Source: JAKQIM01 sp029557965 (GTDB taxonomy: Bacteria; Chloroflexota; Anaerolineae; Anaerolineales; UBA4823). From it: a stretch of DNA of 30,061 bases. The position numbers and the translations under genes are program-made. Below the pieces are notes generated by a model. That model did not search any database. It was not told the origin of the DNA and saw nothing but the letters and a program-made list of their open reading frames with translations. Where the stretch lies: the NCBI GenBank assembly GCA_035341015.1, contig DAOQUL010000049.1:1-30061 (forward strand), in the 5' to 3' direction. Of this stretch, positions 9,301-16,080 are shown piece by piece (within the stretch, counting starts at the first letter, position 1; each line of letters starts with the position of its first letter).

Positions 9301-9831
9301 GGCAATCCAGGCCGGGCCGGTATTGCTGCACTGCGGGTACGTGAAGTGCCAATACTGCACCACGCATTCCCCAGGCGCCAGGTCGCCGATGTAACGGATG
9401 GCATCTTGTGTGCCCAGGCTGCCGCCCATGTGCGCCAGGCTGTAGGCGCCGGTATTTTGCAAAGCAGGGTGTTGGGCAATAAAAGCCGCCTCAGAGCTGA
9501 GGCGCGCCGGGTAGATGCCCGACGTGCCGCTGCCGGTGCCGGTGTGCGTACCAATATAAGCCGTGACCTGCGACACGCTGGCGCTTGGGCTGGTGTTGCA
9601 GATCTTGCCTGCCACGGTGGCAGCCGAGGGCGCATGCGTGGAGGCAGAAGCCGCGTTTGCATCCACCACCAGGTTGGGCGCGGCCAGGATCTCCACCGAG
9701 ATCGTACCGGCAGCCTGGGCCGGCAAGGGCGCCAGGTCAACGAAAAGCACCCCCGCCGCCAACGCCAAAAATCCCAACAGCAGGCCTGCCGATTGGCGCA
9801 ATGGTGAAGTGAAGAAGCGAAAGGAATTCAT
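3373..9831 (-). CDS. giant secreted SdrD_B-repeat surface protein with GEVED domain and C-terminal anchor
   Basis: About 2152 aa. I chose the ATG at 9831 because it has an upstream GAGGGG and starts directly with a signal peptide (MNSFRFF..., Leu/Ala core, PAQAA); an ATG 13 codons upstream is the alternative. Layout by rough residue: unrecognised N-terminal domain 40-380; DUF11-like 390-550; SdrD_B-type module 557-664; a second DUF11-like domain 666-960 interrupted by an inserted domain; seven more SdrD_B modules at about 975, 1146, 1262, 1384, 1583, 1713 and 1832. Each module opens with a pattern like IGDRVWLDxNGD and ends in DFGF/DFGY. Module 1384-1578 carries three EF-hand-like repeats. 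A GEVED-type domain covers about 1931-2104 (DLGDLP... to DGEVEDY). The end is LSATSQPA, a transmembrane helix and KAWRKRA. It is probably a calcium-stabilised cell-surface stalk or adhesin (inferred). It follows a paralogous gene in the same orientation. Confidence 0.9.
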   Translation of the reverse strand: MNSFRFFTSPLRQSAGLLLGFLALAAGVLFVDLAPLPAQAAGTISVEILAAPNLVVDANAASASTHAPSAATVAGKICNTSPSASVSQVTAYIGTHTGTGSGTSGIYPARLSSEAAFIAQHPALQNTGAYSLAHMGGSLGTQDAIRYIGDLAPGECVVQYWHFTYPQCSNTGPAWIANPPPCESPSLPVWGNAGDTADDLRLSFDVWAADAGGANWNVDSQTVTLRAESAAAASQVKPNPGGLWFNTTDPPVYPGETITTNGIGYTFGPVTLGFDDDGNSIPDLSAWLQPVGEAAFDPSCFRLVHTSGVLTVTRSSGPDMIIPLEDDLYVTNLPPDNTNVTGEVFYTFLALDGPCTSALSPYQASASGYNSESFNADYGTIISPLQSQAPVVTLAKSSAPETIPAAGGTLTYHIPFTNTVSQAAGLPSSGLPLVIQDTVPDGLTYLGGSAAAQSLLSFTPNNGFSIRYSTDSGATWSATDPGDRLSTWPAGKVMLQWWLNDPLPADHGGSYAGYQAAVAVAFARPLIENCAQASFGANAPFAEFCTDTVVQGTASIGDRVWLDQNGDTLQAGENGISGITVWLYWDRNGNARLDGGDRLIKTTETSGTGVSNYDFTALPAAKYIVKVDGSDAQLFGNTAPTTADTLAVTLALGQDDNDADFGFAPALRIEKRLETAAPPVIGEKITFSIDLVNALPGDSSAVGYCVYYVWPSTAATGGGTNDSFANPNNALGAPNSTYANADFSGGANRWMSGSAFASGGRSSGITKVEGVYNFYLNDYLVDDYLTVSMSGGAAPWSDSFAFDEMNRQAAGEDARGYLTSEIAGTYAPGGAWDWDDFNVPGLTLQVDVDKNGSGEATSIYLDAFGFRVTTDDPSCTSINSTISWLPLDDTFDPAYLQFVSADPPPSSTGVGSLHWDNLGPLYAGGTRTVTVNFTALAAVNDTTNTVKANEARFLNGNDTNDAGDSATVDITASGSISGRVFANTTTTGGWVTGTGYGGGDTFFPGTRLQLWGCFSTITGLILTDATLPPGGDNQPCTDSANGGEWLMIATTVTGDNGAYSFTGLRDGFYNVIVDTSTLPPGFTNSVETDRFGTGNGGTGGDSYWNALTADLGDFNAIVNGLSGETIGVVSFGYVDGGATLNQGAVLGYVWNDRDENGVWDKAAEEPVRDVVVYLCPSTTDPCTSSATSAVTDVYGRYIFGDLAPGSYRSGIDTAYLPGMSQSGDPDESGKCVTCDDQNTTAFSVLANVVTDAGDFGYYGGLAVSGTLYADWDGDGAYDGSAEEGIAGVALNLYRDVDGDGLIDPGDALLAGTVSGLNGQYQFTGLAGNGSHYLVVVNPTGLPEAYVQTGDPDAAIDNQSVVTLTSDDAEEIDFGYHPTGFGAIGNFVWYDTDSNGIPGAGESGAANISLYLYEDQGDDGLIDAEDATIASTETLNYAVIDGYIDISGNGSIGAEDTLTGSGLYGYKVYDGALDVNGSTTISIADDGPFGPYAVIDGRLDLNADGSPTTDDDGSLKGFYLFKNLRAGTYIVQVAATEFTAGDLVGHTMTTLTVDYNLGQKSYRLSLEAGQVNYHADFGFAPPALIGDFVYFDANANGALDAGETGFDGLAVNLYAWNDDGDGVLEASETGALKASTTTASGTYQFSNLDPGKYVVQVTPPSSATYTPSADPDAYNVPCLLSGPIEGQCNHMAGVTLLSGQVNRSLDFGYMPLRTIGDRVWLDADGNGLQGGMEPGIAGLSVTLRNCGSDSSCGEAGETTVNTLTDAGGNYVFTVPDTNLYRLEINTPPSNTTPTYDYDGGADNRAQVDMSLVAPNFRLADFGYRATFAGNNTINGTIWHDSDQDKAIGAGEAYRYANQTVYLWNNSGSLVATAVTDAAGFYQFSSLPDGTYIVAFNGGGTGFANLTATTSMSQSFTLGGTETKTKDFGFYSALDLGDLPASYNLTSLGMDGPRHQVSGASALRLGTRIDTDPYGDDSPLANSDDINQSLNDEDGVTLDLYYPWTHDYGGRVNISVDNCASTCYISAWVDWGRNNNFSDPGDRVLLDHPISDNVIMAPDPVIISIPAGHTVSGQYFARFRVYSASTNGTARPTGYASDGEVEDYYWNFSVTAVEMVALSATSQPAFTGTFIWLSAAALLGAGSLLAFKAWRKRA
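5281..5526 (-). repeat. three tandem EF-hand/dockerin-like repeats inside one SdrD_B module
   Basis: In the protein encoded on the minus strand three copies start at 5526, 5439 and 5361, spaced 29 and 26 residues apart. They begin YAVIDGYIDISGNG, YKVYDGALDVNGS and YAVIDGRLDLNADG and each continues to a D-D/E-D-type acidic end. The D-x-N/S-x-D/N-G loops resemble calcium-binding EF-hand or dockerin type I loops. They interrupt the fifth SdrD_B module between its first half and its LFKNLRAGTYIVQV strand. Calcium binding is inferred. Confidence 0.7.
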
Positions 9832-10046
9832 AGGCCCCTCATCCCTATAACCCGGTAAAACGCCCCCCATTTCTTTTCCAGGTCACGAGCACAACCATCC
9901 CCTAAAAAGACAACAATGATCAAAAAACATGGTTAATCCTATTGTACTCTATTTACCTTTCTATTTAACAGTCGCAGCAGGATTGCCAAAAGTTCAAACC
10001 TCACAGATTTGTCAGGCAATTTGGCAAAAAGGGACCCAAGATGTGA
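9832..10046. other. gene-free region upstream of the 2152-aa surface protein gene
   Basis: This AT-richer stretch holds the 5' leader of the minus-strand surface protein gene. On the minus strand a TACAAT sequence (9941-9946) could be a -10 box, giving a leader of about 100 nt, but I see no convincing -35. No protein-coding signal is visible on either strand. Confidence 0.35.
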
Positions 10047-10098
10047 CCGAAAACGAAGATGATGCGGGGCCAAAGGCCCGCATCATCTTCGTTTTCGG
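10047..10098. terminator. long perfect hairpin (family member 2), role uncertain
   Basis: A perfect 22-bp stem (arms 10047-10068 and 10077-10098) with an 8-nt loop. The basal arm CCGAAAACGAA and its complement TTCGTTTTCGG match the basal arms of the hairpins at 3322 and 19643, while the apical part (GATGATGCGGG) differs. It lies upstream of the minus-strand surface protein gene and downstream of its paralogue. It may be a relic terminator or a mobile hairpin element. Confidence 0.55.
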
Positions 10099-10105
10099 GA
10101 TTTCT

Positions 10106-10130
10106 CCCCCTTTCCAGAGAGGAAAGGGGG
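10106..10130. repeat. REP-like C/G-rich hairpin
   Basis: CCCCCTTTCC, an AGAGA loop and GGAAAGGGGG form a perfect 10-bp hairpin, followed by a GCAGGGGGATAGG tail. The layout resembles the dispersed CCCTCTCC...GGAGAGGG...CAGGG repeats known in many bacterial genomes. Only one copy is present here, so repeat status is inferred. Confidence 0.4.
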
Positions 10131-10155
10131 CAGGGGGATAGGAGAAAGGGAGCAC

Positions 10156-10203
10156 CAAACATAATACCCTCCTGAAAGACTAAATCAGGGGGCATTATGT
10201 TTG
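10156..10203 (-). terminator. terminator of the 1870-aa surface protein gene
   Basis: An imperfect stem of about 19 bp: CAAACATAAT at one base and ATTATGTTTG at the other, with CCCTCCTGA facing TCAGGGGG inside and a 9-nt loop. It begins 20 nt past the stop of the minus-strand gene ending at 10224, in the right place for its transcription terminator. Its arms are unrelated to the AAAACGAA hairpin family. Confidence 0.65.
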
Positions 10204-10223
10204 ATATTTAGATCTCTCGCCAG

Positions 10224-13200
10224 TTATGCGCGCCGGCGCCAGGCCTTATACACTAAGAGCGAGCCGGCGCCGAGCAAGAGCCCGGTGTTGGCCATGATCA
10301 GGCTGCCCTGGATCGCCGGTTGTGAGGTGGCGCTCAGAGTGACCACCTCAACCGCGGTGGGATCAAAAGCCATGACGTAATCCTCTACCTCGCCATTGAC
10401 CAGCGACCCTTCGACATCGGAACGGATGATAGGGATATTCGAGGCTCGCAGGCGCATGTAAACGTCTGAGACGCCATCGTACCACGCCGGGATCGCGATA
10501 TCCCTGCGGACCGTTTGTGGGCTCGCCGTAGCCTGAGAGCCCTCATAATAGCCGTCATCAAGGTCGGCAAAAGAGCCGTTGCGATCCCAGTCAATCCACA
10601 AGGCATAGTGGACCACGGTGGCCTCGCTGCTGTTAACGGTGATGGTGACCACCGAACTGCCCCCAGCCAGCCAACCAGAAGGACGGAAAACCAGGCCGTT
10701 CTCGTCAGCACCATCGCCATTGGCGTTGATGTTCGGCTGGCCTTCGAGCTCGGTATCCACCGACATACCCAGCCAGACGGCTACCACGTCGTCAGTGGTA
10801 TCGGGATTGCTGTCTGCATCTGAGCCATCAGGGAAGACCACGTGCGCCGGACCAGGGCTGAAGTAAGTTGGATAATCGGGGCTGGTGGGGTTGGGGTCGT
10901 TATCGGGTAAGTCACCCATATCGAGGTGGTCGCTGTCGAAACCAAAGTCATACGAGACATCGGTCTCACCCTCGACAATGGTGACCGTTTCACTCGCGCC
11001 ATCCGAGTCGCCGTCGGTCTGGTCGGCACTGCCACCCAGCGCTTCGGGAGAAGCGGTCATACTGGGGGGTGTTCCCACAGCAACGGTGTATACCGGCTCC
11101 GAAGTTCCCTGGCCGTTTTGGTTCTCATCCAAGAGCAGGTTGCCAAAGCTGTAGTGGCCATTGGCATCGGTGATCGTGACCACGGTTGAGGTGTTGCCAT
11201 TGGCATAATTGATGGTCAGGGTCACCGGGATGCCGCGCAGGCCTGGCTCGTTTGTATCTTGATCCCCATCGCCATTGAGGTCCAGCCAAACAGTATTACC
11301 CGCCTCCGCAGGTTTACGATAATAACCAAAATCGGCGGTTTCATCGTTGCGATTGGTTGGACCGACGGTAACGGTGTAGGGGTCATCCTGACTGTTATCG
11401 CTGCTGCCATCGCTGGGACCATCAGAGTGCCAGTAGCCATCCAGCACGTTATGCTCGTCGGTCACGTCGACCGTATAAGTACCGTCAGGTAAGTTGGTGA
11501 AGGAGTAGTTGCCGCTGCTGTCAGTGGTGGCGGTACCAACGGTATTGCCATTGCTATCCCGCAGCACCACCGTCACATTTTGAAAACGCTCGGATTCTGT
11601 GAGCGTGCCATCCGCGTTCGTATCCTGCCAGATCGTGCCAGAGATGGTGTTGGGATCACTCTCTGTGCGGTAACCAAAGTCCTGCAGCAAGTTGACCATT
11701 CCACCCGGCGACGTCAGCGTCAAGCCCGATTCGTTAGCAGGCGAATCAATGGTGTCAGGATCCACCGTGTTGGTCAAGCCTGCAGGCAGAGTGCTGGTAT
11801 CAATCTTAACCACATAGTTGCCAGCAGGTAGATCGCCAAAAAAGTACTGTCCGTTCTGGTTGGTGTAGGTAGCCTGCAACAACGGCTCGCCGGTATCCCA
11901 GTTCCCATCAGCATTGAGATCCTGGTAAAGTTCTACCTTTACGCCTTGCAATCCTTCACCAGGGTTAAAGTTGTTGAGGTCGAAACTGTCGAGGAAGATG
12001 GTATCACCAATCAAGCCATCGCCGCTGTCGTGCCCGTAGGGAGCGTATGCAAAGTCTTGATCCAGGTTGCCAGCGGAGGTCAGGTTGGCTACAGCGCTAA
12101 TATTGGGCGTGCCTGTACCATCACTGTCGAAGGTGGGAAGCAGATCGCCCAACACATTCTCAGTATCATTGACCCATACCAGGTAATCCTGTCCGTTATC
12201 GGCAGGCAAGTTGGTGAACAGGTATTGGCCGCTGGCGTCAGTGATATCGCGAGCGATGATCGGCTCGCCAGCATCCCATACACCGTTGCCATTTGTATCT
12301 TGGATCAGGGCCACGGTCACGCCAGCCAAGAGAGGCTCGCCGGCATCCAGTGTGCCGTCAAGGTCTGCATCCAACCAGACTGTATCGGCGATATTCCCGG
12401 CGCTGCCAGTAGGGGTATAGCCGAAATCGACATTCAGGTACACGTCGCCAGGGCCAAGGATGACCGGCGCGGTCGAACGATTGTCGCAAGCAGTGCCACA
12501 GGCCGCGCCAGGCAAGTCAGGGTCGCCAGTTTGGCTGTAGCCATTGGGGGCTGCACCGCCATTGACCACCACCACGTAGGCGCCTGCCGGCAAACCATCA
12601 AAAATATAATTGCCGGCGGCATCGGTTGTGGTCGTGCCGCTGGCGCCAATCGGACTTCCGGTGGCGTCGAGGGCGTTGGGATAGGGGGTGTCATACACGC
12701 CATTCCCATCAGGATCATAATAGATGGTGACCGAGATGCCACCCAGGCCTGGCTCGCCCAGTTCCTGGGTATGGTCGCCGTCATCGATCCACACCCGATC
12801 ACCGATGGCGCCGGTTGCATTCAATGGTGGGTTCGGACCAGTATCGGAGAATGGCGCCCAGTTGAAACCAAAGTCGGCGTACATGGCCTCTTTGCCAGCC
12901 GAAACCACCAGCGTGAAGGGATTGACTTTATTGGCATTGTCTGCCGTGCCGCCGATGACCGCAGTCTGCACCAGGCCACCAGGCAGGCTGCTCACATCGA
13001 CCTGGTATTCGCCGGGGACAACATTGGTAAAGATATAATTGCCCTCTGTGTCAGTGGTGGTGGTGGCGACCAGGATGGTATGATTCCAGTTCCACAACTG
13101 CACGGTGACGTTGGCAATACCCGCCTCGCCGGCATCGCGGTGGCCGTCGCCGTTCTCGTCCAGCCATACCAGGTTCCCGATGGTAGCCGATTCAACCACC

Positions 13201-15836
13201 GGCATTGGCGGAACCGAGGTGCCCACATCCATACCTGGGGCGCCAGCGGTAGCGTTATTGGGATCCTGCCCCCAGGCTATAGCCAGCTTACAGCCCGCTA
13301 CGCCGCCATAGCCTACGCCAGATGCGGTGCGGCTCCAGATGCGTGCGCCGCTCTGATCGTACTCCTCTTCATCTGCCGGGGGCTCAAAGAGGCGCACCGA
13401 CTGCAATCGATCGACCAGGATGCCGTTCTGCGATCCGGCCTCAGCCACGTCATCGCCATTGGTATCAACGTCATCTGGTACGCCGTCGTTGTTCCAGTCC
13501 ACGTAAACATAGGTACTGCCCGAGCTGCACGCCGCGGTAACCCACAGCGGGCTGCCATTCTCTGTGGAGGCGGTATCAGTAGGATCCTTGCCCAATCCTA
13601 ACCCCACCAGCGCTTCGGTGGTAAGGAAAGTGTCAGGGTAGAGGGTCACGCCCCAGTCAGATCTCGAACCATCGTCACCACCGCCGTCGCCGGCTCCGGT
13701 GTCGATCGTGCCAATGCCAAAGATGAGATCGCCGGTTGGAACTCCTGCGCTGGTAGAGGCGAAACAGCGTGCCCCCTGTCCGGCTCCCAGGTCCACGGTC
13801 ACCACGCCGCGCGCCGCCACCGGCCCGAGGGTGGTATTCGCCACGCCGTAACGCTCACAGGTGATATAGATGCTGCCATTGGTGCTGAGGTTATACAGGT
13901 AGAGACGGGTGGGGTTTGCATTCCACAATACCCCCACCGGGCTCCAGGAGTTATTGCCCCAGCTACTGACCGGCAGCAGGGCCAGGTCGCGCGACTCGTA
14001 ACTGTCGTTGATATCACCGGTGAGCAGCGTCACCTGCACCGGTTTATCGGATTGTAGGCGCGCACCCTGCAAGAGGCTCGCGCTCAGGGCAGCTTCGCCC
14101 TGGTTCAAGTTGATGCTGGTCTCGTAGGTGCCGTCAGCATTGGCATCGATCTCCACGGTGGTATTGTTTTCGGCGGCCATGATCGTAAAAGTGCTGTACT
14201 CAAACTGAGAGCGGCTTGGATCACCTACCGCGCCAGTGTTGGCGCCCACCGGCGCTTCATAAGCCGTGCCCCACTCTTCGACCGGGTGCATTTCCTGGGC
14301 AAAGGCATTCAGTGTGCCAGAGCTGGATGCCCAAACAGAACGCGCCATGGCGATCGCATAGGTCGCTCCCACCTTGTCCCTGCCATCAAATCGGAGCGGG
14401 TAGGCACAGTTCCATTCAACCCGAGCGTTATCGATCGTCCAGTATTCGCCGGTTTCAAGCGCGCCGAGCGAGCGAAAGCGCAGGCGAAAATTCGCCGTGC
14501 GGTAGGCTGCGTCGATGGGGTAACTCTTAGCGCCAGCATCTGCGGCGGCATCGAACGTCTCCAATCCAATGTAATTTGCGCCGCCATCTCCAGAGATCTC
14601 AACAATAAAGTTGTCGCCAGTAGCATCGATGCCGTTCTGTCCCAGCGTGAAGAGCAGGGTTGTGCAGGTATCTCCGCTGGAAAGGTCTGCATCGCGATAG
14701 ATGCCGTCGTCCACTTCGGTTTCGGTAAAGCGCAGCGCCCCACCGGTGATGAGGATGTCGCCAGAGGAGGGGGATGTGCCTGTGCCTACACCAGCAATGT
14801 TGAGGTTATCAATGCGCCAACGCTCACCATCTCCATTTCCTGTCTCCAAGGTGCCAACCATAATGAAACGCACTGCTGTGTTAGAGGCCATGTAACTAGA
14901 GATGTCGAAGCTGTATTGTGCCCCGTTCGGGTCAGTATTGAATGTCTGCAAACTTGTCCAGCTAGCGCCGCCATTACCCGAAACCTGGACCCTGATGGCC
15001 TCAGTACCGTTCTCTTCAAGGCCACGGCTGCCATTGAGGTTGAAGCTCAATGTTGCGCTGGTGTAACCACTCAGATTCGCTGTGCGCTGGATGGCGTCGT
15101 TTGTGGTCGAGTTCTCCCGGAACCGAAGTTCAGCGTCAGTGGTGTTAATATAGATCGTGCCCCCTGTTGCACTGCCGTCGTCGTTCTCTTCAGTCCAATA
15201 TACATCTGACCAAGGGATGCTGCCGTTGGTGTTATTGTAGACCGCGGCGTTAAACTCGTCGCGGTAGTTAGCGATGGTATAATCTCCCGTCTCCACCCAA
15301 TCGGTAGACCAGTTGGTGTTGCCGTTCTGGTTGTTATAGGCAACGGTGGCAAATTGGTCGAGCACATTGTTTTGTGCAGTGACCACCCGAGGTAGATCCA
15401 CCGTGTTATAGGGGATGATCACATCGCCGGCATTGAGCACATCGTTGGCGTCGGAACAGGTGAACGGTACACCTTCGATGTTAGGGGCGCAGCCGTCGTC
15501 AGCTTCGCCGTTACCCCAAATCTGTACCCCGTCCAGGTTAGTGGCGCTGTAAAGCTCACCACTGGTAGGGTTGGCCAGGTCGGCGGCATAGCCGTCCTCC
15601 CACTGGTCGTAATACACGTAGGTGCCGTCCAGTGCGATAGATATAGAAAAGTAAGTGTACATCGGCGCAGTAGCAGCGTTGTTGATGGTATCAATCGCTG
15701 TAAACGCATCTGCCTCAGGCAGCGGCACATAATACACTTGCATCGGCGCCGGAAAGGCATAGGCCGTCCCCAGGACAACCAACGACAGCACCAGCGCCAT
15801 CACCAGGCTAATTAGGATAAACGATCGTTTTTTCAT
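10224..15836 (-). CDS. giant secreted SdrD_B-repeat surface protein with GEVED domain and C-terminal anchor (paralogue)
   Basis: About 1870 aa. The ATG at 15836 is preferred over a GTG 4 codons upstream because GGAG sits 6 nt before it and it opens a clean signal peptide (MKKRSF..., AYA). By rough residue: 31-200 a YVPLPE.../YYDQWEDGY domain common in SdrD_B surface proteins; 212-352 and 358-480 two jelly-roll-like domains, each with a WRIDN- or WTIDN-type strand; 489-862 a region resembling IgGFc-binding-type domains (FEYSTFTIMAAENNTTVEI); then six SdrD_B-type modules starting near 886, 1011, 1147, 1276, 1394 and 1511 (first line IGNLVWLDENGDG, last strand DFGF/DFGY). A GEVED-like domain spans 1638-1822 (DMGDLP to NGEVEDY). 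The end is LSATSQPA, a transmembrane helix, KAWRRRA. The C-terminus matches the downstream paralogue, but the N-terminal regions do not, so the two probably expose different heads on a common stalk. Confidence 0.9.
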   Translation of the reverse strand: MKKRSFILISLVMALVLSLVVLGTAYAFPAPMQVYYVPLPEADAFTAIDTINNAATAPMYTYFSISIALDGTYVYYDQWEDGYAADLANPTSGELYSATNLDGVQIWGNGEADDGCAPNIEGVPFTCSDANDVLNAGDVIIPYNTVDLPRVVTAQNNVLDQFATVAYNNQNGNTNWSTDWVETGDYTIANYRDEFNAAVYNNTNGSIPWSDVYWTEENDDGSATGGTIYINTTDAELRFRENSTTNDAIQRTANLSGYTSATLSFNLNGSRGLEENGTEAIRVQVSGNGGASWTSLQTFNTDPNGAQYSFDISSYMASNTAVRFIMVGTLETGNGDGERWRIDNLNIAGVGTGTSPSSGDILITGGALRFTETEVDDGIYRDADLSSGDTCTTLLFTLGQNGIDATGDNFIVEISGDGGANYIGLETFDAAADAGAKSYPIDAAYRTANFRLRFRSLGALETGEYWTIDNARVEWNCAYPLRFDGRDKVGATYAIAMARSVWASSSGTLNAFAQEMHPVEEWGTAYEAPVGANTGAVGDPSRSQFEYSTFTIMAAENNTTVEIDANADGTYETSINLNQGEAALSASLLQGARLQSDKPVQVTLLTGDINDSYESRDLALLPVSSWGNNSWSPVGVLWNANPTRLYLYNLSTNGSIYITCERYGVANTTLGPVAARGVVTVDLGAGQGARCFASTSAGVPTGDLIFGIGTIDTGAGDGGGDDGSRSDWGVTLYPDTFLTTEALVGLGLGKDPTDTASTENGSPLWVTAACSSGSTYVYVDWNNDGVPDDVDTNGDDVAEAGSQNGILVDRLQSVRLFEPPADEEEYDQSGARIWSRTASGVGYGGVAGCKLAIAWGQDPNNATAGAPGMDVGTSVPPMPVVESATIGNLVWLDENGDGHRDAGEAGIANVTVQLWNWNHTILVATTTTDTEGNYIFTNVVPGEYQVDVSSLPGGLVQTAVIGGTADNANKVNPFTLVVSAGKEAMYADFGFNWAPFSDTGPNPPLNATGAIGDRVWIDDGDHTQELGEPGLGGISVTIYYDPDGNGVYDTPYPNALDATGSPIGASGTTTTDAAGNYIFDGLPAGAYVVVVNGGAAPNGYSQTGDPDLPGAACGTACDNRSTAPVILGPGDVYLNVDFGYTPTGSAGNIADTVWLDADLDGTLDAGEPLLAGVTVALIQDTNGNGVWDAGEPIIARDITDASGQYLFTNLPADNGQDYLVWVNDTENVLGDLLPTFDSDGTGTPNISAVANLTSAGNLDQDFAYAPYGHDSGDGLIGDTIFLDSFDLNNFNPGEGLQGVKVELYQDLNADGNWDTGEPLLQATYTNQNGQYFFGDLPAGNYVVKIDTSTLPAGLTNTVDPDTIDSPANESGLTLTSPGGMVNLLQDFGYRTESDPNTISGTIWQDTNADGTLTESERFQNVTVVLRDSNGNTVGTATTDSSGNYSFTNLPDGTYTVDVTDEHNVLDGYWHSDGPSDGSSDNSQDDPYTVTVGPTNRNDETADFGYYRKPAEAGNTVWLDLNGDGDQDTNEPGLRGIPVTLTINYANGNTSTVVTITDANGHYSFGNLLLDENQNGQGTSEPVYTVAVGTPPSMTASPEALGGSADQTDGDSDGASETVTIVEGETDVSYDFGFDSDHLDMGDLPDNDPNPTSPDYPTYFSPGPAHVVFPDGSDADSNPDTTDDVVAVWLGMSVDTELEGQPNINANGDGADENGLVFRPSGWLAGGSSVVTITVNSSEATVVHYALWIDWDRNGSFADLDDGYYEGSQATASPQTVRRDIAIPAWYDGVSDVYMRLRASNIPIIRSDVEGSLVNGEVEDYVMAFDPTAVEVVTLSATSQPAIQGSLIMANTGLLLGAGSLLVYKAWRRRA

Positions 15837-15895
15837 CAGAAACTCCACAAAATCACAATGAACATAAATGAATAGAAAAATACAGCCATTCTTAC

Positions 15896-15926
15896 AAAAA
15901 AAAACTGTCAGAAAACTGTCTGACAG
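15896..15926 (-). terminator. intrinsic terminator or attenuator upstream of the 1870-aa gene
   Basis: Read on the minus strand: CTGTCAG, an 8-nt loop, CTGACAG, then nine consecutive T. This is the only hairpin here with a classical long U-tract. It lies 60 nt before the surface protein start codon and downstream of another hairpin (16035-16080) that already terminates the preceding gene, so it may attenuate a transcript starting between them. Further AAACTGTCA copies occur at 15903 and around 15966. The stem is only 7 bp, so strength is uncertain. Confidence 0.55.
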
Positions 15927-16034
15927 ATCGGTAGCCCTTAAAAAGCTCGCATTGCAGATCAGAATAAACTGTCATACATTAGAATGGTAATCGAAAATCC
16001 CCCGTTGCGCGTCTCAGTCGCGTTCCAATTGCTT

Positions 16035-16080
16035 AACAGAACAGAAAGGCCGGGTTTATGCCCGGCCTTTCTGTTCTGTT
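16035..16080 (-). terminator. terminator of the phosphodiesterase gene
   Basis: A perfect 20-bp stem (16035-16054 with 16061-16080) and a 6-nt TTTATG loop. The base is AACAGAACAGAAA and the apex GGCCGGG. It overlaps the first two bases of the gene's TAA stop codon as seen on the plus strand. Same long perfect architecture as the AAAACGAA hairpins, but a different basal sequence. Confidence 0.85.
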
